A stretch of 64,000 nucleotides of DNA. It comes from Oscillospiraceae bacterium. Its GTDB lineage: Bacteria > Bacillota > Clostridia > Oscillospirales > CAG-272. Where the stretch lies: contig SVRT01000003.1 in NCBI GenBank assembly GCA_015064685.1, forward strand, positions 81,314 through 145,313. Direction: 5' to 3'. The translations under genes and the position numbers were made by a program. Of the stretch, positions 39,305 through 47,886 are shown one piece after another. Each line of letters opens with the position of its first letter. Position 1 is the stretch's first letter. The notes beneath the pieces are model-generated. The model worked only from the letters and a program-made list of their open reading frames with translations, was not told where the DNA came from and did not search any database.

Positions 39305-40732
39305 ATGAATAAAAACATGAACAGAAACCGATTTTGCTTCGGTCTTGGTACGGTAGGACGCGACGCGCTCTACTCACTTGTCAGTATGTACCTTTTGGTG
39401 CATCTTACCGACGTCGTAAGGTTTTCAGACGGCGGACTTGCCATTATCGGAACGATGCTCACCCTGTTTGGAATTTTCGACGCGATAATCGACCCGTTCG
39501 TTGGCGCCGTCGTCGATAATACGAAGACGAGATGGGGAAAATTCAAACCCTGGATATTCGTCGGAATGATAGGCACGGCAATACTTACCGTCCTTATGTT
39601 CCACAATTTTGAAATGACCGAGACGGGACACATCGCGCTCTTAGCGGCGACTTATCTGCTCTTCAGCATCTTTTTCTCGCTCAACGACATAGCTTATTGG
39701 TCGCTTATGCCCGCGATCTCCAAGGACCAGAAGGTCAGAGAAGGAGTCGGCGCGTTTGCGAGAATATGCGCGAACGTGGGTATGTTTGCAATGGTGCTTA
39801 TCTACCTTTCTGTCCCCGATCTCTTCGCGGGACTCGGACTCAACGAAAGAGACAGCTATTTCGTTTTTGCGATAATCGTTGCGATAATTATGATGCTCTT
39901 CCAGAGTATTACGCTTATCGGAGTAAAGGAGGATCGCACACAGCTCGCCACGGTCGAGCGCACAACGCTCAAGGACCTCTGGCGCGCGCTTATCAAGAAC
40001 GATCAGCTTCTTGTCACCGCGATATCAATGGCACTCTTTATGATAGGCTACTGCACGACTACGGGATTCGGCACGTATTATTTCAAGTACGCCGTCGGAG
40101 ACGAGGGACTTTATATGGTGTTCGCCGCGGTTTTGGCGGTGGCGCAGCTCACGGCTCTTTCGGTTTTCCCGCTATTCAGAAAGAAGTTCACAAGAAAGCA
40201 GCTCTATACGGGATCTATGATCGCCGTGACCGTGTCGTACATAATATTCTTCCTCTCGTTTGAGTGGCTGCCGCTCATCGTTATCGCGGGACTCGGACTC
40301 TTTTTCGCGCAGGCGTTTATCCAGCTCCTTATGCTCTTGTTCCTTGCCGATGCGGTTGAGTACGGTGAGTGGAAGCTCGGCAAGAGAAACGAGGCGGCGT
40401 CCTTTGCCGTTCAGCCCTTTATAAACCAATTTGGCGGCGCTATGAGTAAGGGAGTCGTGTCCTTCACGCTTATAATTTCGGGACTCAATATGATCGCAAA
40501 CGAGATAGGACTCTATCCCGACCGCGAGGCTGAGATCGTTGCGGGTATCCCCGATTCTTCGATCTGGATAATGAAAATATCTATGATGATCCTTCCCCTT
40601 GTCTGTATCCTCGTCGGCTTTATCCTCTATCAGAAGAAGTTCAAGATAGACGAAAAGCTTTACGCCGAGATCGTTGCCGACCTTGAAAAAAAGAACGCTC
40701 TTGAGGAGAAAAAGGATGAAGCTCACTCTTAA
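39305..40732 (+). CDS. GPH family (MFS) sugar:cation symporter
   Basis: 475 residues, about 12 membrane helices. GTVGRDALYSLVSMYLLVHLTD near the start, then DAIIDPFVGAVVDNTKTRWGKFKPW, is the cation-site and loop 2-3 signature of the glycoside-pentoside-hexuronide family (MelB, XynB and relatives). It imports an oligosaccharide with Na+ or H+. It starts one base after the GH36 gene stop and ends overlapping the GH1 gene, so it is in the middle of one transcript. The gene order indicates its cargo is the substrate of the GH36, GH13 and GH1 enzymes. Confidence 0.93.
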   Translation: MNKNMNRNRFCFGLGTVGRDALYSLVSMYLLVHLTDVVRFSDGGLAIIGTMLTLFGIFDAIIDPFVGAVVDNTKTRWGKFKPWIFVGMIGTAILTVLMFHNFEMTETGHIALLAATYLLFSIFFSLNDIAYWSLMPAISKDQKVREGVGAFARICANVGMFAMVLIYLSVPDLFAGLGLNERDSYFVFAIIVAIIMMLFQSITLIGVKEDRTQLATVERTTLKDLWRALIKNDQLLVTAISMALFMIGYCTTTGFGTYYFKYAVGDEGLYMVFAAVLAVAQLTALSVFPLFRKKFTRKQLYTGSMIAVTVSYIIFFLSFEWLPLIVIAGLGLFFAQAFIQLLMLLFLADAVEYGEWKLGKRNEAASFAVQPFINQFGGAMSKGVVSFTLIISGLNMIANEIGLYPDREAEIVAGIPDSSIWIMKISMMILPLVCILVGFILYQKKFKIDEKLYAEIVADLEKKNALEEKKDEAHS

Positions 40733-41999
40733 GAAGGACCTCTTGCTCGGTGTTGCGACCGCGTCTGCGCAGATCGAGGGAGGAGATAAAAACCACAACT
40801 GGGCGCGCTTTTCAGAGGATGGAAAGATCGCAGACGGATCAAGTATCCTGCGTGCCGACGACCACTATAACCGCTGGCGCGAGGACATCGACCTGATGGC
40901 AGAAATGGGTATACAGATATACCGTTTTGGTATAGAGTGGAGTCGGATCGAGCCTGAGCGCGGTGTTATCTCAAAGAACGCGATCGAGCATTACAGGGAA
41001 GAAATTTCCTATATGAAGGCAAAGGGAATATTGCCCCTTCTTACGATCCATCACTTCACCCATCCGCTTTGGTTTGAGGATATGGGAGGCTTTACAAGCA
41101 AGGAATCCGTGGATATATTCATGGATTACGTAAAGGTGGTTATCGATTCGTTCGGTGACCTTGTCAACGAGTATATCACCATCAACGAACCGAACGTCTA
41201 TTGTACCAACAGCCTTTTTTACGGCACCTGGCCGCCCGAGAAAAAATCGCTTTCCGCACTCGTTAAGGCGTTCTCAAATATGACCGCATGCCACGTCAAG
41301 GCGTACGAATATATTCATCAAAAAAGGCGAGAGATGGGCTATGATGACACAAAAGTGAGCTTCGCCAACCACCTACGTATTTTTGCGCCGAAAAAGGAAA
41401 AAAATGTAATTCACAAAATTTGTGCCAAGCTCACCGATTGGCTCTTCCAGGGGGCGATAACGCGTGCAATGATGACAGGAAAATGTGCATTTCCTGTGAT
41501 GCGTCGCAAGGGAGTCAAAAAGGGAAGATATTATGATTTTATCGGCGTAAACTATTATTCCAGAAGCACGGTTTCGGGAATTGCCGACGGTGTAAGAGAG
41601 AATTGCTATAAGAACGACCTCGGCTGGGAGATATACCACGAGGGACTTATCGAGCTTGCTCAAAAGCTGTATAAAAAGTATAACGCACCCATCTGGGTCA
41701 CCGAGAACGGCACCTGCGACAACTACGACAAGTTCAGAGCCCGTTTCATCTATGATCAGCTCAAGCTTATCTCTGAGACTGAGAACGAGATCGTGCGCTA
41801 TTATCATTGGAGCTTTACCGACAATTTCGAGTGGAAGGAGGGCGAGAGCGCCCGCTTCGGAATCGTTCACATCGATTATGAAACGCAGAAAAGAACCGTG
41901 AAAAATAGCGGAAAGCTGTACTCCTCGATTATCGGGAACGGCGGGGTGACCGACGAGGCTTATGCAGAATTTGTTGAGCCGTCAGTCTACAAAAAGTAA
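40716..41999 (+). CDS. GH1 beta-glucosidase-like enzyme
   Basis: 427 residues from ATG 40716 (GAGGAGAAAAAGG upstream); a reading from 40674 starts inside the symporter gene. LLGVATASAQIEGG is the GH1 N-terminal signature, TINEPNVY (about 157) carries the acid/base Glu, and IWVTENGTCDN (about 328) the nucleophile Glu; both are intact. It hydrolyses beta-glucosides or galactosides in the cytoplasm. It is slightly shorter than the usual 450-480. Lack of the phosphate-binding motif is not clear-cut, but the symporter (not PTS) next door favours unphosphorylated sugars. Last gene of the operon. Confidence 0.93.
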   Translation: MKLTLKKDLLLGVATASAQIEGGDKNHNWARFSEDGKIADGSSILRADDHYNRWREDIDLMAEMGIQIYRFGIEWSRIEPERGVISKNAIEHYREEISYMKAKGILPLLTIHHFTHPLWFEDMGGFTSKESVDIFMDYVKVVIDSFGDLVNEYITINEPNVYCTNSLFYGTWPPEKKSLSALVKAFSNMTACHVKAYEYIHQKRREMGYDDTKVSFANHLRIFAPKKEKNVIHKICAKLTDWLFQGAITRAMMTGKCAFPVMRRKGVKKGRYYDFIGVNYYSRSTVSGIADGVRENCYKNDLGWEIYHEGLIELAQKLYKKYNAPIWVTENGTCDNYDKFRARFIYDQLKLISETENEIVRYYHWSFTDNFEWKEGESARFGIVHIDYETQKRTVKNSGKLYSSIIGNGGVTDEAYAEFVEPSVYKK

Positions 42000-42015
42000 A
42001 TAATCACCAAAAAAA

Positions 42016-42050
42016 GTGCCTGCGATAACACCCGCAGGCACATTTTTGTC
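42016..42050 (+). terminator. Terminator of the GH13-GH1 operon
   Basis: GTGCCTGCG (42016-42024) pairs with CGCAGGCAC (42033-42041), then ATTTTTGTC. Confidence 0.82.
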
Positions 42051-42101
42051 AAAAAAATGTACTTTTTTGAGCAATTTTTTGATAAATATGCACTTTTTAT
42101 G

Positions 42102-42130
42102 TTGACAAGCCCTAATTTGGATGATATAAT
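42102..42130 (+). promoter_or_regulatory. Consensus promoter of the exopolysaccharide locus
   Basis: TTGACA (42102-42107), 17 bases, TATAAT (42125-42130), both perfect. The leader is about 150 bases. Confidence 0.88.
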
Positions 42131-42180
42131 ATTATATATTAGTGTAATATTTGACTTTAATTAAAAAGCAACATTATCTT

Positions 42181-42263
42181 CCGACAAGCAGGTCGAAATT
42201 CGGACGCCGTATTCTGTGAGTCGGATTTTTTACGCCATTTCAAAAATGCGGCATGGAGCCGAC
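42181..42263 (+). promoter_or_regulatory. Structured leader with possible terminator/antiterminator switch
   Basis: CCGAC (42181-42185) can pair with GTCGG (42220-42224), which is followed by ATTTTTT (terminator-like). The same GTCGG can instead pair with CCGAC at 42259-42263, just before the AGGAG ribosome site, which would remove the first hairpin. An inner GTCGAA/TTCGGAC hairpin lies in the first loop. Five-base stems are short, so the switch is a hypothesis. Confidence 0.4.
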
Positions 42264-42283
42264 AAAAAACAGGAGTTTATGTG

Positions 42284-43693
42284 ATGGACAAGAAAACGAA
42301 AAAAAACTTGGCTCTTAGAACGACCAAGTTTTTACACCTTATAGTTTCCACGGGACTTTTTTGCGGATGCTGGTGGTTTTTCTGTAGAGAGTATTTTGAT
42401 TCTCCCGATATGATTGGATATACGGTTGCGGGTGGATTGATATTCTGTGTTATGATACTCCTATTGGGTAGAATTTACGATATATATTCCGTCGGAACGG
42501 CAAGAGTGTCATACCTCATCTATTCACACGGATTGACCTTTTTGATAACGGATGCACTTGTATACGTTATCATATCGCTGATCCTTTTGAAGCTGACAAA
42601 TCCTATTCCAATCCTGATACTCTTCGCCGCGCATATGATATGGAGCGTCCTCTGGAGCATATTTGAAAACTGGCTTTATTTTAAGGTCAGCCCTCCGAGA
42701 GCCACCGTGATAGTGTATGATGACCCCAATGAGCTCTATAAGCTCGGAGAACTTGGAAAATTCAAGAGAAAATTCAACGTTGTCAAAAGGGTAAGCGCGA
42801 GTGTTGGTATCGATGCCGTAAAGGAAGAGATCAAGGAAGCCGAGATAGTATTTCTTATCGGAGTGGAGCTTGAGATGCGTAGCGCGCTCTCGAAGGAGTG
42901 CGTTGTAAGAGGAGCGCAATGCTACGTGATGCCAAGAGTTGGAGATATCCTTCTCCACGGAGCAGACCAGATGCATACCTTCAGCGTGCCTTTTCTGAGA
43001 GTCCATGGAGCGGTACCCACTCTCGAGTATTTGTTTATCAAAAGGGCGTTTGACATAATCGCATCCTTGCTTGCAATCATCATTACCAGCCCGTTTATGC
43101 TGATAACGGCGATAGCAATAAAGGTGTACGACCGAGGCCCCGTGCTTTATAAGCAGACGCGTCTGACGAGGGGACATAAACAATTCAAGGTCCTAAAATT
43201 CAGAAGTATGAGGGTTGACGCGGAAAAGGACGGAGTCGCAAGACTCTCGACCGAACACGACGACCGTATCACGCCGATTGGAAAGATCATAAGAAAGATA
43301 CGCTTCGACGAGCTTCCCCAGCTCTTCAATATACTCAAGGGAGATATGACGATCGTGGGTCCGCGCCCCGAGCGTCCCGAGATCGCAGAGCAGTACGAGA
43401 AGGAGATCCCATCCTTCGGACTCCGCCTCCAGGTAAAGGCGGGACTTACGGGTTACGCGCAGGTCTACGGAAAATATAATACCGAGCCGTACGATAAGCT
43501 CAAGATGGATCTGCTTTACATAAATAATATGTGCCTTGGCGAAGACATAAGACTTATGTTCGCCACGGTGAAAATACTCTTTATGCCCGAAAGCACCGAG
43601 GGCATCGCCGATGGACAGGTCACGGCATCACATGTTGAAAATGCGACTACATCCTGTGCCGAAGAAACTGAGAGGCTGGAAGAAATAAAGTAA
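42284..43693 (+). CDS. Exopolysaccharide polyprenyl glycosylphosphotransferase (priming sugar transferase)
   Basis: 469 residues from ATG 42284 (AGGAG nine bases upstream). Four N-terminal membrane helices, a cytoplasmic nucleotide-fold region (ATVIVYDDPNELYKLGEL), a fifth membrane segment (IIASLLAIIITSPFMLITA) and the C-terminal sugar transferase domain: DRGPVLYKQTRLTRGHKQFKVLKFRSM, IGKIIRKIRFDELPQLFNILKGDMTIVGPRPERPE, GLTGYAQVYGKYNTEPYDKLKMDLLYI. This is the WbaP/CpsE architecture that puts the first sugar-1-phosphate on undecaprenyl phosphate. It heads the polysaccharide locus and has host-like base composition, unlike the genes after it. Confidence 0.95.
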   Translation: MDKKTKKNLALRTTKFLHLIVSTGLFCGCWWFFCREYFDSPDMIGYTVAGGLIFCVMILLLGRIYDIYSVGTARVSYLIYSHGLTFLITDALVYVIISLILLKLTNPIPILILFAAHMIWSVLWSIFENWLYFKVSPPRATVIVYDDPNELYKLGELGKFKRKFNVVKRVSASVGIDAVKEEIKEAEIVFLIGVELEMRSALSKECVVRGAQCYVMPRVGDILLHGADQMHTFSVPFLRVHGAVPTLEYLFIKRAFDIIASLLAIIITSPFMLITAIAIKVYDRGPVLYKQTRLTRGHKQFKVLKFRSMRVDAEKDGVARLSTEHDDRITPIGKIIRKIRFDELPQLFNILKGDMTIVGPRPERPEIAEQYEKEIPSFGLRLQVKAGLTGYAQVYGKYNTEPYDKLKMDLLYINNMCLGEDIRLMFATVKILFMPESTEGIADGQVTASHVENATTSCAEETERLEEIK

Positions 43694-43709
43694 AAAAAGG
43701 AGAGGCGAC

Positions 43710-44840
43710 GTGAAAAAGGTTTTGTTCGTTGCAACCGTGGTGAAAACACACATTATGGAATTCCATATCCCTTATCTGAAAATGTTTAAGGAGAGGGGAT
43801 GGAACACCGCTGTAGCATCACGTAACGATTACGAAAATGCTGAGGATTGCCAAATACCGTTTTGCGATGATTACTATAATGTTCCTTTTGAGCGTTCGCC
43901 TATCAAACTCTCGAACTTTCAAGCATACAAAGAACTTAAAAAGTTGATTAATAATGGGGATTACGATATTATCCATTGTCACACACCGGTCGGAGCAATG
44001 CTCGCAAGACTTGCCGCGCGAAGGGCGAGAAAAAGAGGAACAAAAGTAATATACACCGCGCACGGATTCCATTTTTATAAAGGAGCACCAATTATTAATT
44101 GGCTCCTGTATTATCCGGTTGAAAGATTTTTGGCGCGATATACCGATGTACTTATTACCATCAATAAAGAGGATTATGAACGAGCAAAAAAATTCCGAGC
44201 AAGAAAAGTATGCTATGTTCGCGGAGTTGGTGTTAACGTGGCAAAATTTGAACCGAACGAAACAAATAAAAAAGAGATACGAGACGAGCTTGCCATAAAA
44301 AATTCAGATGTTGTTGTGCTTTCTGTTGGGGAAGTGAATAAAAACAAAAATCATAGAACTGTAATAGAGGCTATAGCTAAAAGTCATTCTGCGAATTTAT
44401 ATTATGTTATTTGTGGTCAAGGCCCTCTTGTGGATGAACATAAGAATTTGGCAAAACTCCTTGGTGTTGAGGATAGAGTGATTTTTGCAGGATATAGGAC
44501 AGACGTCTCAAAATTTTACAGTATGGCGGACGTGTTTGTTTTTCCGTCATTTAGAGAGGGACTTTCTGTTGCTTTGATGGAGGCAATGTCTTGTGGATTG
44601 CCCATTGTTTGTTCCAACATACGAGGAAATGTTGATCTTGTACAAGATGGGGCAGGCGGATATTTGTGTGACCCATCTGACGCCGCGGGTTTTTCTGTAG
44701 CAATAGAGAGGCTTGCAAATGATGCGGAATTGCGCAGAAATATGGGAAGAACAAATATTGAAAATGTTAAAGAATTTGATATTTCGTCAGTAATGGACCA
44801 AATGTTACAGATTTATAAGAATGAGTTTGAAGAAACGTGA
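43710..44840 (+). CDS. GT4 family glycosyltransferase
   Basis: 376 residues, GTG start with AGGAGAGG upstream. GT-B fold: N-terminal KKVLFVATVVKTHIMEFHIPYLKMFKERGW, DIIHCHTPVGAMLARLAAR, then the C-terminal GT4 domain with VLSVGEVNKNKNH and the donor-site E-x7-E motif in FREGLSVALMEAMSCGLPIV. It adds a sugar from a nucleotide donor to the lipid-linked repeat unit. It is 16 bases behind the priming transferase and probably makes the second linkage. Base composition becomes AT-rich within this gene, from about 43900. Confidence 0.93.
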   Translation: MKKVLFVATVVKTHIMEFHIPYLKMFKERGWNTAVASRNDYENAEDCQIPFCDDYYNVPFERSPIKLSNFQAYKELKKLINNGDYDIIHCHTPVGAMLARLAARRARKRGTKVIYTAHGFHFYKGAPIINWLLYYPVERFLARYTDVLITINKEDYERAKKFRARKVCYVRGVGVNVAKFEPNETNKKEIRDELAIKNSDVVVLSVGEVNKNKNHRTVIEAIAKSHSANLYYVICGQGPLVDEHKNLAKLLGVEDRVIFAGYRTDVSKFYSMADVFVFPSFREGLSVALMEAMSCGLPIVCSNIRGNVDLVQDGAGGYLCDPSDAAGFSVAIERLANDAELRRNMGRTNIENVKEFDISSVMDQMLQIYKNEFEET

Positions 44841-44855
44841 GGAAATTTGTTTTCC

Positions 44856-45932
44856 ATGAAAATTGTGTTTTTCATAGGTAGTATGCAGCGCGGAGGCGCG
44901 GAGAGAGTAATCTCTATTCTCGCAAATGAATATTGCAAATGTGGATGGAGCGTTGATATAGCACTCCTTCTGAACACCTCTGTGGCATATGATCTTGACG
45001 AACGAATAAATGTTGTCGACCTTACCGCAGGGGAGGGTGGATATGTGAAAAACGCTGCGTTGTGGGTTGGGCAAATAAGGAAATTTTTAAAAGGGTCAAG
45101 GCCGGATAGAGTTGTTTCTTTTGTCGGTCGCATAAATGCGCTTGTCCTTACTGCTGCCATTGGCTTGAGACTGCCAATAATTGTCTCAGAGCGAAATGAT
45201 CCAAAGCACGATGGCAGAGGCCGCGCAATGCAGATGTATTGTAATTTTATTTACAAAGGCGCCAAGGCCATAGTGTATCAAAACCAATATGAAAAAAGCT
45301 GTTTTTCACGCGCTCTCAATAGGATTGGACACGTGATCCCGAATCCGGTCAGCGTTTCCACAGTTCACGACGGAAAGGAATTCGGCAGAACAATTGCCAC
45401 CGCGGGTAGATTGATGGATCAAAAGAATCACGCAATGCTTATAGATGCGGTGAGTGTTGTATCCAAAGAATATCCTGATATTAAATGTGAAATCTACGGG
45501 GAAGGTGTTCTGCGCGACGATTTACAGAACAGGATAGAATCACACGGTCTGACGGGAAAGGTTAGTCTTCAGGGAAATGTATCAAACATTCATGAGCGAT
45601 TAAAAGAATGCGGGATCTTCGTTATGACATCGGAGTTTGAAGGACTGTCAAACGCCCTTGTTGAAGCCATGATGATGGGTCTGCCGTGTATAACGACAGA
45701 TTATCCCGGTGTAGACGAACTCATTCGTGATGGTGAAAATGGAATAATAGTCCCCAGAAGAGATGTTGATGGCTTGGTACGTGCTATAAGTCGCCTGATT
45801 TGCGACGAAGATGGAATCAGAGGTAGGATAGCTACACAGGCACAAAAAGACGCCGAACAATTCAGCGCGGATCGAGTGCTGAAAAAATGGCACCAAGTTA
45901 TAGATGGTAAAGAGTCAAACCAATGTCAGTGA
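44856..45932 (+). CDS. GT4 family glycosyltransferase
   Basis: 358 residues from ATG 44856; a TTG three codons earlier is closer to GAGG but gives a less typical N-terminus. KIVFFIGSMQRGGAERVISILANEY is the GT4 N-terminal donor/acceptor loop motif (GGAERV); the C-terminal domain has TAGRLMDQKNHAMLIDA and EFEGLSNALVEAMMMGLPCITTD with the E-x7-E pair. Similar in type to the gene at 48719. Its stop overlaps the start of the broken TupA-like gene. Confidence 0.92.
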   Translation: MKIVFFIGSMQRGGAERVISILANEYCKCGWSVDIALLLNTSVAYDLDERINVVDLTAGEGGYVKNAALWVGQIRKFLKGSRPDRVVSFVGRINALVLTAAIGLRLPIIVSERNDPKHDGRGRAMQMYCNFIYKGAKAIVYQNQYEKSCFSRALNRIGHVIPNPVSVSTVHDGKEFGRTIATAGRLMDQKNHAMLIDAVSVVSKEYPDIKCEIYGEGVLRDDLQNRIESHGLTGKVSLQGNVSNIHERLKECGIFVMTSEFEGLSNALVEAMMMGLPCITTDYPGVDELIRDGENGIIVPRRDVDGLVRAISRLICDEDGIRGRIATQAQKDAEQFSADRVLKKWHQVIDGKESNQCQ

Positions 45933-46120
45933 AAGCCATTTTGAAAAAAACAACCGACATTGTTCCGGATCGTCTTTTTTGAAGTTGGATTATTACCGCG
46001 ATTTGCATAAAAGACTTGATTTATCAACCTTGAAGATCTTCAATGAAAAGCTTCAATAGCTCAAGCTCTATAATGGGAATTAGGGATATACTCGTGTGGC
46101 TGACCGAAAAAGCATATTGA
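45923..46120 (+). pseudogene. Remnant of a TupA-like ATP-grasp gene (frameshift and nonsense)
   Basis: ATG 45923 reads MSVKAILKKTTDIVPDRLF and stops. One base removed from the T run at 45975-45980 explains the break: the next frame continues LKLDYYRDLHKRLDLSTLK, then FNEKLQ, and meets TAG at 46057-46059 where relatives have Trp, followed by LKLYN and a decaying EYTR-like stretch. The intact gene at 51172 has the same order (FFLRCEYKHVFDKKLNLEDP, then YNEKIQWLKLYDRKPEYSRM). The remaining 85 percent is deleted. It explains the 242-base gap between the GT4 gene and the acetyltransferase gene. Confidence 0.8.
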
Positions 46121-46174
46121 GTAATTGATAGATACAAGGAGCGCGTGTCTTAGAAAAGGAGTGGATGGTTTTAT

Positions 46175-46705
46175 ATGATTAAACGAGCACTATATAAGTT
46201 TGCGTATTTTTTTAGATTGAGAGATTCTGTGAAAATTGCCAGATCTCTTGGGGTTAGACTTGGAACAAATTGCAAATTTTTAGATGATCCGGTTGCGATG
46301 TTTGGTACGGAACCTTACTTGATAAAAATCGGAAATCATGTGGAACTTACCCACGGAGTGAGGCTCATTACCCATGATGGAAGTGTGTGGACAATGAGAG
46401 AAAGAGAACAATACAAAAATGTTGATTTTCTGGCGCCCATTGTAATTGGAGATAATACATTTGTGGGAATGAATACCCTAATTTTGCCTGGAACCAAGAT
46501 AGGAAATAATGTTATTATTGGTGCAGGCTCAGTGGTTAAAGGAACCATTCCTGACAATACGGTGTACGCAGGCGTTCCTGCAAGGTTCATAAAAACGATA
46601 GACGAGTTTGAAAAAGTAAAAAAAGACAATTTATTAGAGACGAAAAACCTTTCCGCTAAGGATAAGGAATCAACCGTAAGACGGTTGCATCCTGAGTGGT
46701 TTTGA
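46175..46705 (+). CDS. Hexapeptide-repeat acyltransferase (WcaF/CapG-like)
   Basis: 176 residues. Left-handed beta-helix repeats are clear (PIVIGDNTFVGMNTLILPG, TKIGNNVIIGAGSVVKGTIP) with the closing motif DNTVYAGVPARFIKT, typical of sugar O-acetyltransferases using acetyl-CoA. It probably decorates a sugar of the repeat unit. AAAGGAG precedes the ATG. AT-rich like the surrounding genes. It lies after the broken TupA-like gene. Confidence 0.9.
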   Translation: MIKRALYKFAYFFRLRDSVKIARSLGVRLGTNCKFLDDPVAMFGTEPYLIKIGNHVELTHGVRLITHDGSVWTMREREQYKNVDFLAPIVIGDNTFVGMNTLILPGTKIGNNVIIGAGSVVKGTIPDNTVYAGVPARFIKTIDEFEKVKKDNLLETKNLSAKDKESTVRRLHPEWF

Positions 46706-46781
46706 AATTGTATTTTAATACCGTCTGGTGTAGAAACAAAGTGTTCGATAGACACAATAGTATAGGAGATTGTAGAGCAAT

Positions 46782-47852
46782 ATGAAGATTTTGCAAATAA
46801 TAGATAGACTCCATTTGGCCGGAGCACAAACAATGTGCGGTCATTTGTCTGTTGAATTGAAAAAGTCTGGGCACGATGTTGTTGTCGTTAGTCTTTATTC
46901 TATGAGCTCGGCAATATCCGAATTGCTTACTGAAAACGGAATCAATGTCATTTTTCTGAACAAAAAACCCGGATTTGATTCTTCCGTTATTGGCAGATTG
47001 AGAAAAACAATAAAAAACGAGGCACCGGATATTATACATACACACATAGGTGTTTTCTGTTATTGCGCATTTGCCGTTACAGGGCTTGGTGTAAAGCGAT
47101 GGATACATACTGTACACACGCTAGCCCAAAGGGAGGCTCCGGGTATAAGAGGAGTTGTTGCAAGGTTTTTTTTTCGCAGACGCAAAGTAAGACCGGTTGC
47201 ATTAAGTAGTGTTGTTCAAAAAACGATAGCAGAAAAATATAAATTGAAAATATCTGAAATACCGATTGCTTTTAATGGCGTTGATCTGAGCAGATGCATT
47301 GTTAAGAACAATTACTTGGTTTCCGATGATTTCACGATTGTTCATATTGGACGTTTTTGTGAGGTAAAAAACCATAAGGGGCTGATACATGCATTTGACT
47401 TGTTTCACCGCAAGCATCCTGACTCCAAACTTTGTTTGATAGGTACAGGAGAGCTTGAGCAAGAGATTAAGTCATACACAGAGACACTCGAGATAGCAAA
47501 CGCGGTCTGTTTTTTAGGGCTGCAGGACAATGTATACCCATTTTTAAACCAATCTGACATTTTTACTCTTACTTCGTTTGCTGAAGGAATACCGATGACA
47601 ATGATAGAAGCCATGGGTACGGGACTTCCCATTGTTGCAACGGCGGTTGGAGGCGTAACGGACATGCTTGATAATGGTGTAAGCGCACTTCTATGTGAGG
47701 TTGATGCAGAACAAATATCAGAGTGTTTTGAAAAGTACTATCTGGATGAAAAACTGAGAGAAAAACACGGAAGAGCCGCGCTTGATCGTTCAAAAGCCTT
47801 CTCTGCAGAAGAAATGGCAAAAAAGTATCTGGAGGTATACAAATCTCTTTAG
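46782..47852 (+). CDS. GT4 family glycosyltransferase
   Basis: 356 residues. The start KILQIIDRLHLAGAQTMCGHLSVEL is a GT4 donor-loop variant (GGAQ-like), with DIIHTHIGVFCYCAFAV and a C-terminal GT4 domain with HIGRFCEVKNHKGLIHA and SFAEGIPMTMIEAMGTGLPIVATAVGG (E-x7-E). AT-rich. It is one of four GT4 enzymes in the locus, so the repeat unit has at least about five sugars if each acts once. Confidence 0.92.
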   Translation: MKILQIIDRLHLAGAQTMCGHLSVELKKSGHDVVVVSLYSMSSAISELLTENGINVIFLNKKPGFDSSVIGRLRKTIKNEAPDIIHTHIGVFCYCAFAVTGLGVKRWIHTVHTLAQREAPGIRGVVARFFFRRRKVRPVALSSVVQKTIAEKYKLKISEIPIAFNGVDLSRCIVKNNYLVSDDFTIVHIGRFCEVKNHKGLIHAFDLFHRKHPDSKLCLIGTGELEQEIKSYTETLEIANAVCFLGLQDNVYPFLNQSDIFTLTSFAEGIPMTMIEAMGTGLPIVATAVGGVTDMLDNGVSALLCEVDAEQISECFEKYYLDEKLREKHGRAALDRSKAFSAEEMAKKYLEVYKSL

Positions 47853-47886
47853 ATCCAATCAAATACTCTTAAAAGGGAATATACAT

